From positions 1-33,442 of IMG/VR virus record IMGVR_UViG_3300047552_001370: a stretch of DNA of 33,442 bases; one strand, 5' to 3'. Positions 23,923-31,528 of the stretch are shown one piece after another. A model generated the notes under the pieces. It searched no databases. It had not been told where the DNA came from and saw only the letters and a list, made by a program, of their open reading frames with translations. Within the stretch, counting starts at the first letter, position 1. Each line of letters begins with the position of its first letter. The position numbers and the translations under genes were made by a program. The DNA comes from a virus.

Positions 23923-24453
23923 TTAGATTCCAGTAGCTCCGTCACCGCCAGCTCTGTGAACTGATTTATTGAGTACAACTTCTAAACAGTTAAATTGACC
24001 AAAAGCATTACCAACTCGTTTGTGCAACCCAATAATCTTAAAAGGAAGGGTTGCAGTAACAGCTGCAGAGCTTTCATCAAGCTCTTGCTGAGAAATCCCA
24101 CCACTAGGAGCGGTGTTGATAATCTCAATATTTGCATAAACACAAGTTTGGGCCGTAGCAGTTCCAGTGGTATCATCCACTTGCCCCTCGAACACGATGT
24201 TCGGGCTATCCCAAACAAGGATAGTTCCACCAGCGTTAGCTGCTTTAGGCTCTGCAGAAACACCAAGGACAGTACCAGCCGCTGCCGCTGCTGCAGCACG
24301 ACCAGTAACAACTCCGTTAGTGTCAACAACAACTAAATCTCCGATACCAATAGACCCATTGGTGCTGGACAATGTATGTTCGTTAGCAATAATACATCCA
24401 CCATCTACAGTTCTAATCGGTCTGAACCCGTGAGGGGCATCAACGTTAGGCAT
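23923..24453 (-). CDS. Capsid decoration / cement protein, 176 aa
   Basis: The N-terminus (MPNVDAPHGFRPIRTVDGG) and the sequence IGIGDLVVVDTNGVV, then TVLGVSAEPKAANAGG, are typical of phage structural cement proteins that sit beside the capsid gene. It is Gly/Ala/Thr-rich, beta-type, without a signal peptide. GGAGG precedes the ATG. It probably binds the outside of the expanded head and stabilises it. A run of Ala codons (residues 53-60, AAAAAAAG) is present. Confidence 0.7.
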   Translation of the reverse strand: MPNVDAPHGFRPIRTVDGGCIIANEHTLSSTNGSIGIGDLVVVDTNGVVTGRAAAAAAAGTVLGVSAEPKAANAGGTILVWDSPNIVFEGQVDDTTGTATAQTCVYANIEIINTAPSGGISQQELDESSAAVTATLPFKIIGLHKRVGNAFGQFNCLEVVLNKSVHRAGGDGATGI

Positions 24454-24470
24454 TTAACTATCCTCCAAAA

Positions 24471-24887
24471 TTACACATTATCGTCTTCTAAACTTCCAGT
24501 GAAATACTTCCTATCTGATCCTCTTACTTCTCCCATTTCAGCAGGTTTACGAGCTGCTTCTCGTTGTAACTTAGCTTTTTCTTGGTAATACAAGTTTCTT
24601 TCGTCTGCTAAATCCCTAGGCATTCTTGCTAGAACTAGATCTCCTTGACGTCTTGTACTGTCCAAAGGAGTGATAGCAAAAGGAGATAGTTTCTCTACTT
24701 CAATCTCCCCTTCTCTAGCAACTTCCCAATCTCTTACATCTTTTCCACCAAAGATTGGTGCGTCTGGTCGAACCCTAATCCATCTATATTTGAAATTATC
24801 GTCTTGCCCTTCTACGTGCAACTTATCTTTAGGTTTAAATTTACTCTGCTTAGAAGGAGCTGGCCTTTTAGTAATAAGTTTACTCAT
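24471..24887 (-). CDS. Hypothetical head-module protein, 138 aa
   Basis: Unrecognised by name. Basic, disordered N-terminus (LITKRPAPSKQSKFKPK), then a compact middle with YRWIRVRPDAP and DWEVAREGEIEVEK, then RQGDLVLARMPRDLADERNLYYQEKA, a charged helix. Proteins with a similar LMRMP-x-x-L-x-x-ER-x-x-Y pattern lie between scaffold and capsid genes in other phages as I recall. There is no clear ribosome-binding site. A role in head assembly is inferred from place. Confidence 0.55.
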   Translation of the reverse strand: MSKLITKRPAPSKQSKFKPKDKLHVEGQDDNFKYRWIRVRPDAPIFGGKDVRDWEVAREGEIEVEKLSPFAITPLDSTRRQGDLVLARMPRDLADERNLYYQEKAKLQREAARKPAEMGEVRGSDRKYFTGSLEDDNV

Positions 24888-24915
24888 TTTGAATATCTTG
24901 TAAGCTACAAGGGGG

Positions 24916-25701
24916 CTACTTATTTAGGGTTCCTAGGTGTCTAATCCTCCCCATAGCTCCCATATATCTTTCCTGAGGGATACCTAGCTTCTGAGCCCAA
25001 ATCTGTTGGCTTTTCGATAACTTAGGTTTACCAGATTGCCCTTGGAAAGTAGTTCCACCAGGAGAATAAGAGTCTCCAACACTCTGATTCACAGAGTTAA
25101 CACGACGAACTTCATCAATATAAGCCTCTGGAAGGATCTCACCTTTCTCAACTAAACGTGCAAAAGCTATCTGAGCAGCATCATAAACTGCCTCAGGTCT
25201 CTGAGCCCAGTTAGGGTCTCGTTGTTGTTTCTCAGCCATCACTCTTTTGTACTCGAGGTTAAGAGGAGAGCCTACTTCTAGCAGTGTAGGGTACTTTTCT
25301 ACAGTCATCTTGTCATAACGTTCGATCTCTGCCTTAACTTGGAACTCAGATCTGATCTCACTCTTCGCTCGATTGACTTCTTCCGCCACTCTACGTGAAG
25401 CAATTTCATCAGCTTGCTGTTGGATGACTTGCTTAGGTTTATTCTTGAACTCATCCCACCAAGTTTCTTCATTATCTTCAGGAGCTTGCGCTCTATCCAG
25501 AACCTGATGTTGTTGTGCCTGCTGCATAATGAACTCATTCATCTTGTTCATATGAGCGGACATCATCTCCATTTGTTGGGAAATAACATCAAACTTATTA
25601 TCTACTTCAGATTTAAGTCCACTAAAATCTGGCATCTGAGGAGCTTGTGGAGAAGCTTCCTGTTTAGTTGGGTCTTTTGTTAATTCTATCTCGAATGACA
25701 T
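24916..25701 (-). CDS. Putative scaffolding protein, 261 aa
   Basis: Acidic N-terminal region, then a Gln/Met-rich coiled coil (about residues 30-75: ISQQMEMMSAHMNKMNEFI), a charged helical middle, and a small C-terminal domain (SKSQQIWAQKLGIPQERYMG) after a flexible Gly/Ser segment. This order and the place between portal and capsid genes fit a scaffold that is removed before DNA packaging. GGAGT precedes the ATG, inside the end of the previous 39-codon gene. No protease domain was seen in it or nearby. Confidence 0.7.
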   Translation of the reverse strand: MSFEIELTKDPTKQEASPQAPQMPDFSGLKSEVDNKFDVISQQMEMMSAHMNKMNEFIMQQAQQHQVLDRAQAPEDNEETWWDEFKNKPKQVIQQQADEIASRRVAEEVNRAKSEIRSEFQVKAEIERYDKMTVEKYPTLLEVGSPLNLEYKRVMAEKQQRDPNWAQRPEAVYDAAQIAFARLVEKGEILPEAYIDEVRRVNSVNQSVGDSYSPGGTTFQGQSGKPKLSKSQQIWAQKLGIPQERYMGAMGRIRHLGTLNK

Positions 25702-25710
25702 GAAATACTC

Positions 25711-25830
25711 CTATTGATTTTCTAAGATCTTAATGATCTTATAAGTTTTTGTAGTAGGGCTCTTAGATGTGTATTCCTTAACTTTCTCAGGAAATACCTT
25801 TTCCCTATCTGTATACTCATATTCTTTCAT
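25711..25830 (-). CDS. Small hypothetical protein, 39 aa
   Basis: A short, charged, helical peptide (starts MKEYEYTDREKV, ends KIIKILENQ) filling the gap between portal and scaffold genes. It starts 3 bases after the portal stop behind an AGGGTAAG and stops 9 bases before the scaffold ATG, so the spacing is exactly that of a gene. Product not recognised. Confidence 0.5.
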   Translation of the reverse strand: MKEYEYTDREKVFPEKVKEYTSKSPTTKTYKIIKILENQ

Positions 25831-25833
25831 AAC

Positions 25834-28098
25834 TTACCCTTGAGGAGCTTGTTGTTGTGGAGGTTGAGGTGCACCTGCTCCAGCTCCCTGAGCTCCCATC
25901 ATTCCACGGTTATTGACTACCCCTGTGGGGATCTGGGATCCTGTATTATTCTGAAATGCTTGGGTCTGAGCCTTTATCATTTGCATAAATTGTTGATGTT
26001 TTTGCACTGCTTGTTCAGCAGCTATTAGAGCATTCATAGTGAATGTACCTAATTTGATTCCTTCTTGCACCTGAGGGGAAGAAATGAAGGCTAGAATGGC
26101 TTGAATCTTCTCTTCATGGACATCATTGAGTGGGATTTCAGGAACTATACCTTGTCTTATCTGATACAATTCATCTTCCAAAGACAAAGGTTTAGGGGCA
26201 TTCTGAGGTTTGGTAATAAACCTATTAATCTCTAGTTCATCACTCGCCTCTATGAGAGCCTTACTCATCTCATATAGATTGTCAGGGGTAATGATCCCCA
26301 TCTGAACGTTCATAGGATTCATCAACTGTTGGAATAGAGCTACCCTATTAGTTCTTTGTTGAGCTTTATTCCCAGCCTGGCTATTTGCTTTGATATGAAA
26401 GTTGACTCTTCCCGCAATATCTCGTCTAGGTTCTTTAATGATATCAATAACCATATCCCCATTAGGGCCTGCCATAGTAGAATTATCGTCACCAATAACA
26501 GCATATTGAAAGTCCCTCGGTAGTTTTTCTACCAACATTTGGTGAAGATCCCCTAATATTTGACCATACATGCGCTGCACCCTACGAAGGGAAATGTCTA
26601 ACTGGGCATTTCCTTCCTGTAATAATGCAGCCATTTGCCCTTGACTTCTTACTGCTTCTGAGTTAGAAGGAGTCATGCCAAGGTTTAAGTCAGATATAGA
26701 GCTCACCCTACTGATTATTTGAAATAGAAGAGATTCCTCTTGAAATCCCCATCCAGTCCTATTCCCCATCTGAGGAAAGAATACGTCTGATTGAGGGTCA
26801 TCAATTGGAATACCTTCTCCTGGTTTTAACTTAATAGTCTCGTTAGGTAGAGAAGAATTAGCCCTAACAAAGAAGAAAGGAAAGTTAGCTAGAGTTCCAG
26901 TATCTACTCTCTGATTATGAACAGCATCTACTTCCGTATTGAGAGGATCGAGCAACTCACATAAGCCAATATGATAATTACGACCGGGGCGCTTAATATA
27001 ACCTGCAGTGTAAACAGGCCGTCTACCTGTTTGTGTAATACGATCAAGATAAGTCCAACGAAGCACAGTTTTAGAAGTAGGGTGAAAATAAACAACGAGT
27101 TCCTCATCCATTCCATCCTTGTCTCCATCAAAGGAGCAATAACACTTTACTATCTCATACTCAGAAGGCATACCCCTAAAGTCTTCTGCCATCGTCTGCT
27201 TGGAACTTATCTCTACCCCTTGGTTATATCCTTTAGTATCCTTAATCCCAGTGCCTCCACCTAAAGGCACTTGAACTCCATAAGTATCCGCTTGGTCTAC
27301 CACTTTGTCTACTGCTTCAGCATCAAAGAACTTAATGGCTTTGTATAACTCTAGCTGGTGCCTGGTCATCCTGGTGCGAACTCCTACTAGAGGCACCTTC
27401 TGGAGATCTCCAATGCCTGGGAAATAACAATCTTCAGGCTCTATATTCTCTACGACTGGGCCTTCAAATCTGTTAACAAACTTAAACTTCTCAACAAACT
27501 TAACAGAAGGTTCCATCTTTACAGTGCCATCAGGCCCAACATCCGCCTTAGACTTCTTCTTAGGCACTAGTTCTTCTTCAACTACTAAGGCCTTCCTAAT
27601 ATCTCTATCCCACTTAAGGTGCAACACACCCCAACCTTCTGAAGCAAAGTTCCAAAGGAACTCATCCATACAATCCTGGATACCCTCATAATGATTGATA
27701 AACCTAGAAGTAGCCCAGCGCATTAACTGCTTGATCTTCCAAACCCTGGCTTGATCCATTCTCTCCTGTGGCTCCACATAGAAAGAATCTGGCATAGCAA
27801 AGATAGCTTGAAAAAGCCTGGCATGGGTGGCTCTAACCTTTTCCATAGTCACAGGAATATGAAGCTTAGAAGCTCCTTCAAATGGAGCATCCATATTTTC
27901 ATGTCGTACAAAATTATCTAGTGATTGAAGATACATCCTCCTACGATCTATCCAAAGATTCCTATCAGATTCTATGTTCTGCAATTGCTTACTGCAAAAC
28001 TCCGCCAACCTATCTACATCCATAGACGTAGTAGGAATTCTTTCGATTAACTCTACTTTTTCAATAGAGTCTTTAGAAACTTTTTCAATCTTTGCCAT
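25834..28098 (-). CDS. Portal protein, 754 aa
   Basis: A large portal of the podovirus type. The N-terminal region has RRRMYLQSLDNFVRHENMD and SKLHIPVTMEKVRATHARL. The middle has repeated VEN/EDCYFPGIGD and TRMTRHQLELYKA blocks, followed by PFFFVRANS, GEGIPIDDP, and a helical stem with SSISDLNLGMTPSNSEAVRSQGQMAALLQ. It ends in a Gln/Pro-rich tail (PQPPQQQAPQG). The dodecameric ring at one vertex passes DNA and binds the terminase. I start at ATG 28098 with GGAG seven bases upstream; GTG 28110 would add four residues without a ribosome-binding site. It lies directly after the terminase and an 88-residue gene. Confidence 0.88.
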   Translation of the reverse strand: MAKIEKVSKDSIEKVELIERIPTTSMDVDRLAEFCSKQLQNIESDRNLWIDRRRMYLQSLDNFVRHENMDAPFEGASKLHIPVTMEKVRATHARLFQAIFAMPDSFYVEPQERMDQARVWKIKQLMRWATSRFINHYEGIQDCMDEFLWNFASEGWGVLHLKWDRDIRKALVVEEELVPKKKSKADVGPDGTVKMEPSVKFVEKFKFVNRFEGPVVENIEPEDCYFPGIGDLQKVPLVGVRTRMTRHQLELYKAIKFFDAEAVDKVVDQADTYGVQVPLGGGTGIKDTKGYNQGVEISSKQTMAEDFRGMPSEYEIVKCYCSFDGDKDGMDEELVVYFHPTSKTVLRWTYLDRITQTGRRPVYTAGYIKRPGRNYHIGLCELLDPLNTEVDAVHNQRVDTGTLANFPFFFVRANSSLPNETIKLKPGEGIPIDDPQSDVFFPQMGNRTGWGFQEESLLFQIISRVSSISDLNLGMTPSNSEAVRSQGQMAALLQEGNAQLDISLRRVQRMYGQILGDLHQMLVEKLPRDFQYAVIGDDNSTMAGPNGDMVIDIIKEPRRDIAGRVNFHIKANSQAGNKAQQRTNRVALFQQLMNPMNVQMGIITPDNLYEMSKALIEASDELEINRFITKPQNAPKPLSLEDELYQIRQGIVPEIPLNDVHEEKIQAILAFISSPQVQEGIKLGTFTMNALIAAEQAVQKHQQFMQMIKAQTQAFQNNTGSQIPTGVVNNRGMMGAQGAGAGAPQPPQQQAPQG

Positions 28099-28351
28099 TA
28101 TAAGCTCCACGCAACGCGAAGTTCTTTATCAATTCTAAGCTGCCTAATAACTCCGCTAGTTTCTCTATCTCTGTAGTACGATGATACCAATTACCATCTT
28201 TACCTTTTACCAGGATTATACCTTCCCAAATGGCCCCCTGTTTAGCCATGTCTAACATCTCCTGCAGGTAGTTAACCAACTCTGTATTGCAAGAAATGAT
28301 TTTCTTAAGATCTATTCTTTTCAAATCAACTAAGCTCTCATCTACCGCCAT
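28085..28351 (-). CDS. Hypothetical protein, 88 aa
   Basis: Unrecognised. Helical ends (LKRIDLKKIISCNTELVNYL and EIEKLAELLGSLELIKNF) surround a short beta hairpin (GIILVKGKDGNWYHRT). It overlaps the terminase end by 14 bases and the portal start by 14 bases, which argues for a genuine co-translated gene. Small genes at this place are common in phages, but I know no function. Confidence 0.55.
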   Translation of the reverse strand: MAVDESLVDLKRIDLKKIISCNTELVNYLQEMLDMAKQGAIWEGIILVKGKDGNWYHRTTEIEKLAELLGSLELIKNFALRGAYNGKD

Positions 28352-29714
28352 AGGTTTCCAACCCTCCTATGTAACTAACTGGTTTTGGATGATAGTGATG
28401 TCTTGGATAAACCCCAGTAATGTATCTTACATTATCCATGTAGTCATCGTCTTCTTTTCTGGGACGGCCATTATCATCCCATACATAAGACATGAACTCT
28501 TTTATATGCCCCTTACAGTTATCTCTTACGACTAACTCTGCATACTTCTGTTTTTCTAAATCTTCTCTAACTCTCATTAGCTGCTGTACTCTCTGGATAC
28601 CTGGCATAACGTCGTCATACTTCTTAGCATACCTACATCTCAATCCTGCTTCTGCAAGAATGACCCTTTGGTCTACCCTCTCCAACCCCTTAATAGAAGT
28701 ATCAATCAGTCTATCAACTACTCTATACTTCTTATTCCCCTCTATCTTCTTAATCTCTTTAGCGAGATCAATGATAGGAGCAGCAAGCTTCAATTCATCT
28801 ATGATAATCTTCTGCTCTTTGTTAGTCACTCCTATCCAAGTGACTGCATGAGCTTTCATAGGATGTGGGTCTATCGACATCCACACTGGCCATTCCCTCG
28901 GCCAGTCAAAATACTTTATCTTGTGAATCTTCTGTTCGAATGGATAGATTATTCCACTAAGATGTAAAAAGTTACCATAAAGTCTTGACTTTAATTCTTC
29001 TTCAGTATAGTTCTTTTTAAAGTCCTCTATCTCGTCTTTATCAATATGAGGGTTATTACTGGTATATAAAAAGAATACTTCTGTACTTCTTAACTCTCCC
29101 TGCACAGCTGGCATGAAGATTCTTTGATAAAACCAAGGCTCAGACAAAGGGGTCATAGTAAATAGAATAGTTCCCTGCCTATCAACCAACCCACGCCTAA
29201 CGCCTTTATAGACATTCTCTGGAGGAGGCTCATCAAACCAAGCCATGTCAGCATCAAATCCTTCAAAGGTCATCCCTTCCTGTGAGTAAGCTAAGAAGTC
29301 AATAACAGATCCATTGTAGCCCTCGATATGAACTACTACTCCATCAGAGTTCTTCTTCTGACTCTTGATAGCAGACTGGGGGATAAGCTTGAATAACTTA
29401 GGTTGAATAATGTTATGGATATGGTTAGGATATGTCTGGGCGATGACCTTGATAATCATCGGGATCCTATTCTCCCGATAAGGGTGAGTGCCCATAAACA
29501 TATGAGCTACGTCGACTGCACCTATCTCAGTCTTACCAGATCTATTACCTCCAAGAATAATCCTGGTACGGGCTTTGCTTCTAAACGCATTAGCCTGGTC
29601 AGGCTCCCAAGGTTTAAAATCCTCTAACCTTTTTTGCTCTTTAACCTTCTTACGAAGAATAAAAGCCTTAGCTAACTCCTTCTTAGAAGTTAGAGGTATG
29701 TTAGAAATGTCCAT
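28338..29714 (-). CDS. terL: Terminase large subunit (packaging ATPase/nuclease), 458 aa
   Basis: Walker A is GGNRSGKT at residues 55-62, Walker B is DMAWFDE at 156-161 with catalytic Glu, and the coupling motif follows at LFTMTP (184-189). The C-terminal nuclease domain begins around residue 275 with WMSIDPHP, where Asp fits a metal ligand, and continues to RRYAKKYDD and KEDDDYMDNVRYITG. It drives DNA into the head and cuts concatemers. Length and motifs are complete. It lies 1 base from the preceding small gene. Confidence 0.93.
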   Translation of the reverse strand: MDISNIPLTSKKELAKAFILRKKVKEQKRLEDFKPWEPDQANAFRSKARTRIILGGNRSGKTEIGAVDVAHMFMGTHPYRENRIPMIIKVIAQTYPNHIHNIIQPKLFKLIPQSAIKSQKKNSDGVVVHIEGYNGSVIDFLAYSQEGMTFEGFDADMAWFDEPPPENVYKGVRRGLVDRQGTILFTMTPLSEPWFYQRIFMPAVQGELRSTEVFFLYTSNNPHIDKDEIEDFKKNYTEEELKSRLYGNFLHLSGIIYPFEQKIHKIKYFDWPREWPVWMSIDPHPMKAHAVTWIGVTNKEQKIIIDELKLAAPIIDLAKEIKKIEGNKKYRVVDRLIDTSIKGLERVDQRVILAEAGLRCRYAKKYDDVMPGIQRVQQLMRVREDLEKQKYAELVVRDNCKGHIKEFMSYVWDDNGRPRKEDDDYMDNVRYITGVYPRHHYHPKPVSYIGGLETYGGR

Positions 29715-29715
29715 A

Positions 29716-30015
29716 TTATTTCTTGTACATCATGTTGAGGAGGAATTCGAAGATCTCTCTATTCAACTTCTTAGCAGAGGAAGTAACATTCTTAGATCCC
29801 TGCCTCTGTTTTCGTAACCCCTGGATACGATCCCAATCATCTTGATCTACAGTATCATTCGATACCTTACGCCCATTAGCCGAAGGCAACTCCCTCCAAC
29901 TAATTAAAGCATGGTTGATCTTACTGCGGACGATAGGCTCAGCCCTCTTCGTCTCTTTATCAAACTCATACCCCTTACGCAGCTTCTTACCATTCTCATC
30001 TCTAAGCTTACTCAT
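29716..30015 (-). CDS. Hypothetical basic protein next to terminase, 99 aa
   Basis: Unrecognised. Strongly basic N-terminus (KLRDENGKKLRKGYEFDKETKR), then IVRSKINHALISWRELP, a central DQDDWDRIQGLRKQRQG and a C-terminal LNREIFEFLLNMMYKK helix. The ATG overlaps the upstream stop as ATGA at 30012-30015, so it is translated after the terminase small-subunit candidate. It might be a DNA-binding partner of the packaging motor; that is inference only. Confidence 0.55.
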   Translation of the reverse strand: MSKLRDENGKKLRKGYEFDKETKRAEPIVRSKINHALISWRELPSANGRKVSNDTVDQDDWDRIQGLRKQRQGSKNVTSSAKKLNREIFEFLLNMMYKK

Positions 30016-30473
30016 ATACCCTCTTTCTTTAAAGAGTCTACGTCAACCGTCCAAGTCTCTTCACCAGGTGACTTGACCATTTCTAAGATTTGACCACGCT
30101 CCTCGTTCGACATTCCCTTTAAAGCATTCATTAAAAAGGCGTCTATTTGCTTCTCACTCATCTTATCAAGATTACCCTCAACAGATACCGTCTTCTCTAC
30201 AGGCTTATACCCAGCCATAAAGGATAAAGTCTTAGCAGCCTCTAACCTAGTCTTCTCTCCCTTACCGTGTAACATCTCATTCCATAGAGAAAGCACTGCA
30301 GCAGGTGCAAACCTCTCTAACATCTTATTCACATCTCCAGCTTTAGCATCCCCCTTAAGGATAGGAAGAATGGTATCGGCCAACTCTAATATAGAATTCT
30401 TAAGATCTATATTAGCAACCATCTCCCTTTCAACACTGTCAAGCTTTCTTGGGTATAATTTATTATCTCTCAT
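30012..30473 (-). CDS. Putative terminase small subunit, 153 aa
   Basis: Helical protein with LERFAPAAVLSLWNEMLHG and LEAAKTLSFMAGYKPVEKTVSVEG, which resemble the region of small terminases and related DNA-binding packaging proteins that ends in a GYKP/GLKP segment. The C-terminal part is acidic and helical (EKQIDAFLMNALKGMSNEERG). It is the third gene of the leftward unit and lies just before the large subunit, the usual place. The family call is tentative because I cannot see a definite helix-turn-helix. ATGA-coupled to both neighbours. Confidence 0.55.
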   Translation of the reverse strand: MRDNKLYPRKLDSVEREMVANIDLKNSILELADTILPILKGDAKAGDVNKMLERFAPAAVLSLWNEMLHGKGEKTRLEAAKTLSFMAGYKPVEKTVSVEGNLDKMSEKQIDAFLMNALKGMSNEERGQILEMVKSPGEETWTVDVDSLKKEGI

Positions 30474-30628
30474 TTCACTTTCTTCTTAATCTTGAAGTTC
30501 TTAACGAGAGGATTCTTTATCTTAGGCAAACCAGTAACAGGAAAACTAACTAAACTAGCCCTAGGCTTCTTAGGCTTAGGGATCTTTATCTTCATCTTGT
30601 CCATCTTGAGCATCCCTTTATTCATCAT
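30470..30628 (-). CDS. Small Lys-rich protein, 52 aa
   Basis: A very basic peptide with 16 Lys among 52 residues plus regularly placed Pro (KIKIPKPKKPRASLV, LPKIKNPLVKNFKIKKK). Its stop overlaps the next ATG as ATGA at 30470-30473, strong evidence for translation. AAGGAGG lies 15 bases upstream of the first ATG, farther than usual, and an in-frame TAA two codons upstream rules out an earlier start. It could bind nucleic acid, for example in packaging or transcription. Product unknown. Confidence 0.6.
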   Translation of the reverse strand: MMNKGMLKMDKMKIKIPKPKKPRASLVSFPVTGLPKIKNPLVKNFKIKKKVK

Positions 30629-30648
30629 GATTTATACTTTAAACCTCC

Positions 30649-30834
30649 TTAAAAACTTAGATAGTTAGATTTCTCAATCATAACAGCTGCATTCAAACTT
30701 GTTTCTTCTATATAATATTTTTGAATCTTTATAGCCTCTTCAGGGGAATCAACTACTCCATAAAGAATAGGGTGAATTTGATTGGGGAATTGTAGCTTAA
30801 TTAAGTAACAATCTTTTCCAGACTTAATTTCCAT
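30649..30834 (-). CDS. Hypothetical protein, 61 aa, first gene of the leftward unit
   Basis: The reading frame extends upstream to 30951, but I choose ATG 30834 because GGAG lies eight bases before it. The extra 39 residues would be Gly/Pro-rich and encoded by an unusual G-rich tract (see the separate entry). The chosen product has EIKSGKDCYLIKLQ, YGVVDSPEEAIKIQKYYIE and a C-terminal NAAVMIEKSN; it looks like a compact alpha/beta domain. Unrecognised. Confidence 0.55.
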   Translation of the reverse strand: MEIKSGKDCYLIKLQFPNQIHPILYGVVDSPEEAIKIQKYYIEETSLNAAVMIEKSNYLSF

Positions 30835-30899
30835 TTTGAGGACTCCACTCACCAGTAAAAGTTTTGTAAAAATCTCGGTGGAGGTAGGATCTCCGTTCG

Positions 30900-30942
30900 C
30901 CCCAACCATCCCGCCCAACGGGGGTCCCTGCCCCTTATGCCC
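30900..30942 (-). promoter_or_regulatory. G-tract cluster, possible G-quadruplex in the leftward leader
   Basis: The plus strand has six runs of three or four C (30900-30903, 30910-30912, 30914-30916, 30926-30928, 30931-30934 and 30940-30942) with gaps of 1 to 9 bases, so the minus strand and its RNA carry six G-runs. It is out of keeping with the AT-rich surroundings and lies about 65 bases upstream of ATG 30834. Quadruplex formation or a structured leader is possible; function is inferred. Confidence 0.4.
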
Positions 30943-31011
30943 TGCCTTCATTCGGTCTTTAGTAGGACATGCCTTAGCCTCTCAATGTAGATAGGAGAGA
31001 GGAAGGTGAAA

Positions 31012-31034
31012 GGTATAACTCTTCTGGTTATACC
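31012..31034. promoter_or_regulatory. Perfect 8-bp inverted repeat, operator-like
   Basis: GGTATAAC at 31012-31019 and GTTATACC at 31027-31034 are exact inverse complements around a 7-base spacer (TCTTCTG). GGTAT recurs at 31042. A symmetric site of this size between two divergent units fits a dimeric repressor or activator binding site. It lacks a T-run, so it is not a good terminator. Confidence 0.45.
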
Positions 31035-31074
31035 ACTTAAAGGTATTTGTAAGGGGGGAGGTGAAGAGTGGAGT

Positions 31075-31107
31075 CTTCAGCATCACTTCAGCATCACTTC
31101 AGCGACT
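31075..31107. repeat. Three 11-bp tandem repeats, CTTCAGCATCA type
   Basis: CTTCAGCATCA occurs at 31075-31085 and 31086-31096 exactly, then CTTCAGCGACT at 31097-31107 (8 of 11 identical). The 11-base period places copies on one face of the helix. Iterons of this spacing occur at replication origins, packaging sites and multi-site operators; the location just ahead of the packaging genes allows any of these. Confidence 0.6.
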
Positions 31108-31366
31108 CACTCATCTCTCTTGCTCCATGTGTCTACCCCTCCTTTCCTACCCCATTGCTACCAAAAGTGACCTCCTAATCACCTCTATACGCCTACTTTT
31201 TGCTTATACCCTTACTCTACTATCCCCTGAAAATACCATGAGTTACCACATATCCCCCAAATCTCTTTGCACATCTGATCACATATCCCACAATTCTCTC
31301 TTCGCTTGCCCTTCTGTACTATCCTCACATCATCTAACCTTAATTATCTTACTATCTAACTGACTA

Positions 31367-31394
31367 TTGACTTCTACATAGAATATAGTACTAT
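31367..31394 (+). promoter_or_regulatory. Putative sigma70 promoter of the rightward early unit
   Basis: TTGACT (31367-31372) is followed by 16 bases and TACTAT (31389-31394). The -35 matches TTGACA at 5 of 6 and the -10 matches TATAAT at 4 of 6. The first gene of the unit starts 26 bases after the -10 with GGGAGG as ribosome-binding site, leaving a short leader. Orientation and place fit an early promoter read by the host polymerase. Confidence 0.55.
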
Positions 31395-31420
31395 TAATCC
31401 ATAACTAAGGGAGGTGGATC

Positions 31421-31528
31421 ATGAAAGACTTTATCAGTGGCATCGCGTTAATCATAGGATTCGGGGTCATCACTAGTCTAATGGTGCTATCACTAACAGT
31501 CTCTTTAACATCAGGCAGGTCTCTATGA
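31421..31528 (+). CDS. Tiny single-span membrane protein, 35 aa
   Basis: MKDFISG followed by a hydrophobic stretch (about residues 5-30, IALIIGFGVITSLMVLS) and a short tail ending SGRSL. GGGAGG lies seven bases before the ATG, and the stop overlaps the next start as ATGA (31525-31528). It is the first gene after the putative early promoter. Early phage membrane peptides often act on the host envelope or block superinfection, but nothing specific can be read here. Confidence 0.6.
   Translation: MKDFISGIALIIGFGVITSLMVLSLTVSLTSGRSL

Larger units (their letters stand above)
30835..31420. other. Divergent intergenic control region (586 bases)
   Basis: This is the only gap above 300 bases. It separates the leftward morphogenesis unit from the rightward early-type unit. 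It contains, left to right: a G-tract cluster (minus strand) at 30900-30942, an inverted repeat at 31012-31034, three 11-bp tandem repeats at 31075-31107, a tract from about 31080 to 31365 with far more C than G on the plus strand, and a sigma70-like promoter at 31367-31394. A 100-codon GTG frame (31061-31363, plus) and a 38-codon GTG frame (31212-31328, minus) exist; I accept neither as a gene. I found no convincing leftward promoter. Confidence 0.6.

Noticed and set aside
28920-28945. TTCGAAT as a possible tRNA T-loop
   Set aside because: It lies within the terminase gene and no cloverleaf arms surround it.
30835-30951. N-terminal extension of the first leftward gene to 30951
   Set aside because: The ATG at 30834 has a well-spaced GGAG, whereas the upstream start has none, and the extension translates a G-tract cluster into Gly/Pro-rich sequence.
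31061-31363. 100-codon GTG frame on the plus strand in the control region
   Set aside because: The start lies directly against the purine run that would serve as ribosome-binding site, the product is Ser/Leu/Thr-rich without a sensible fold, and the DNA composition follows the opposite strand.
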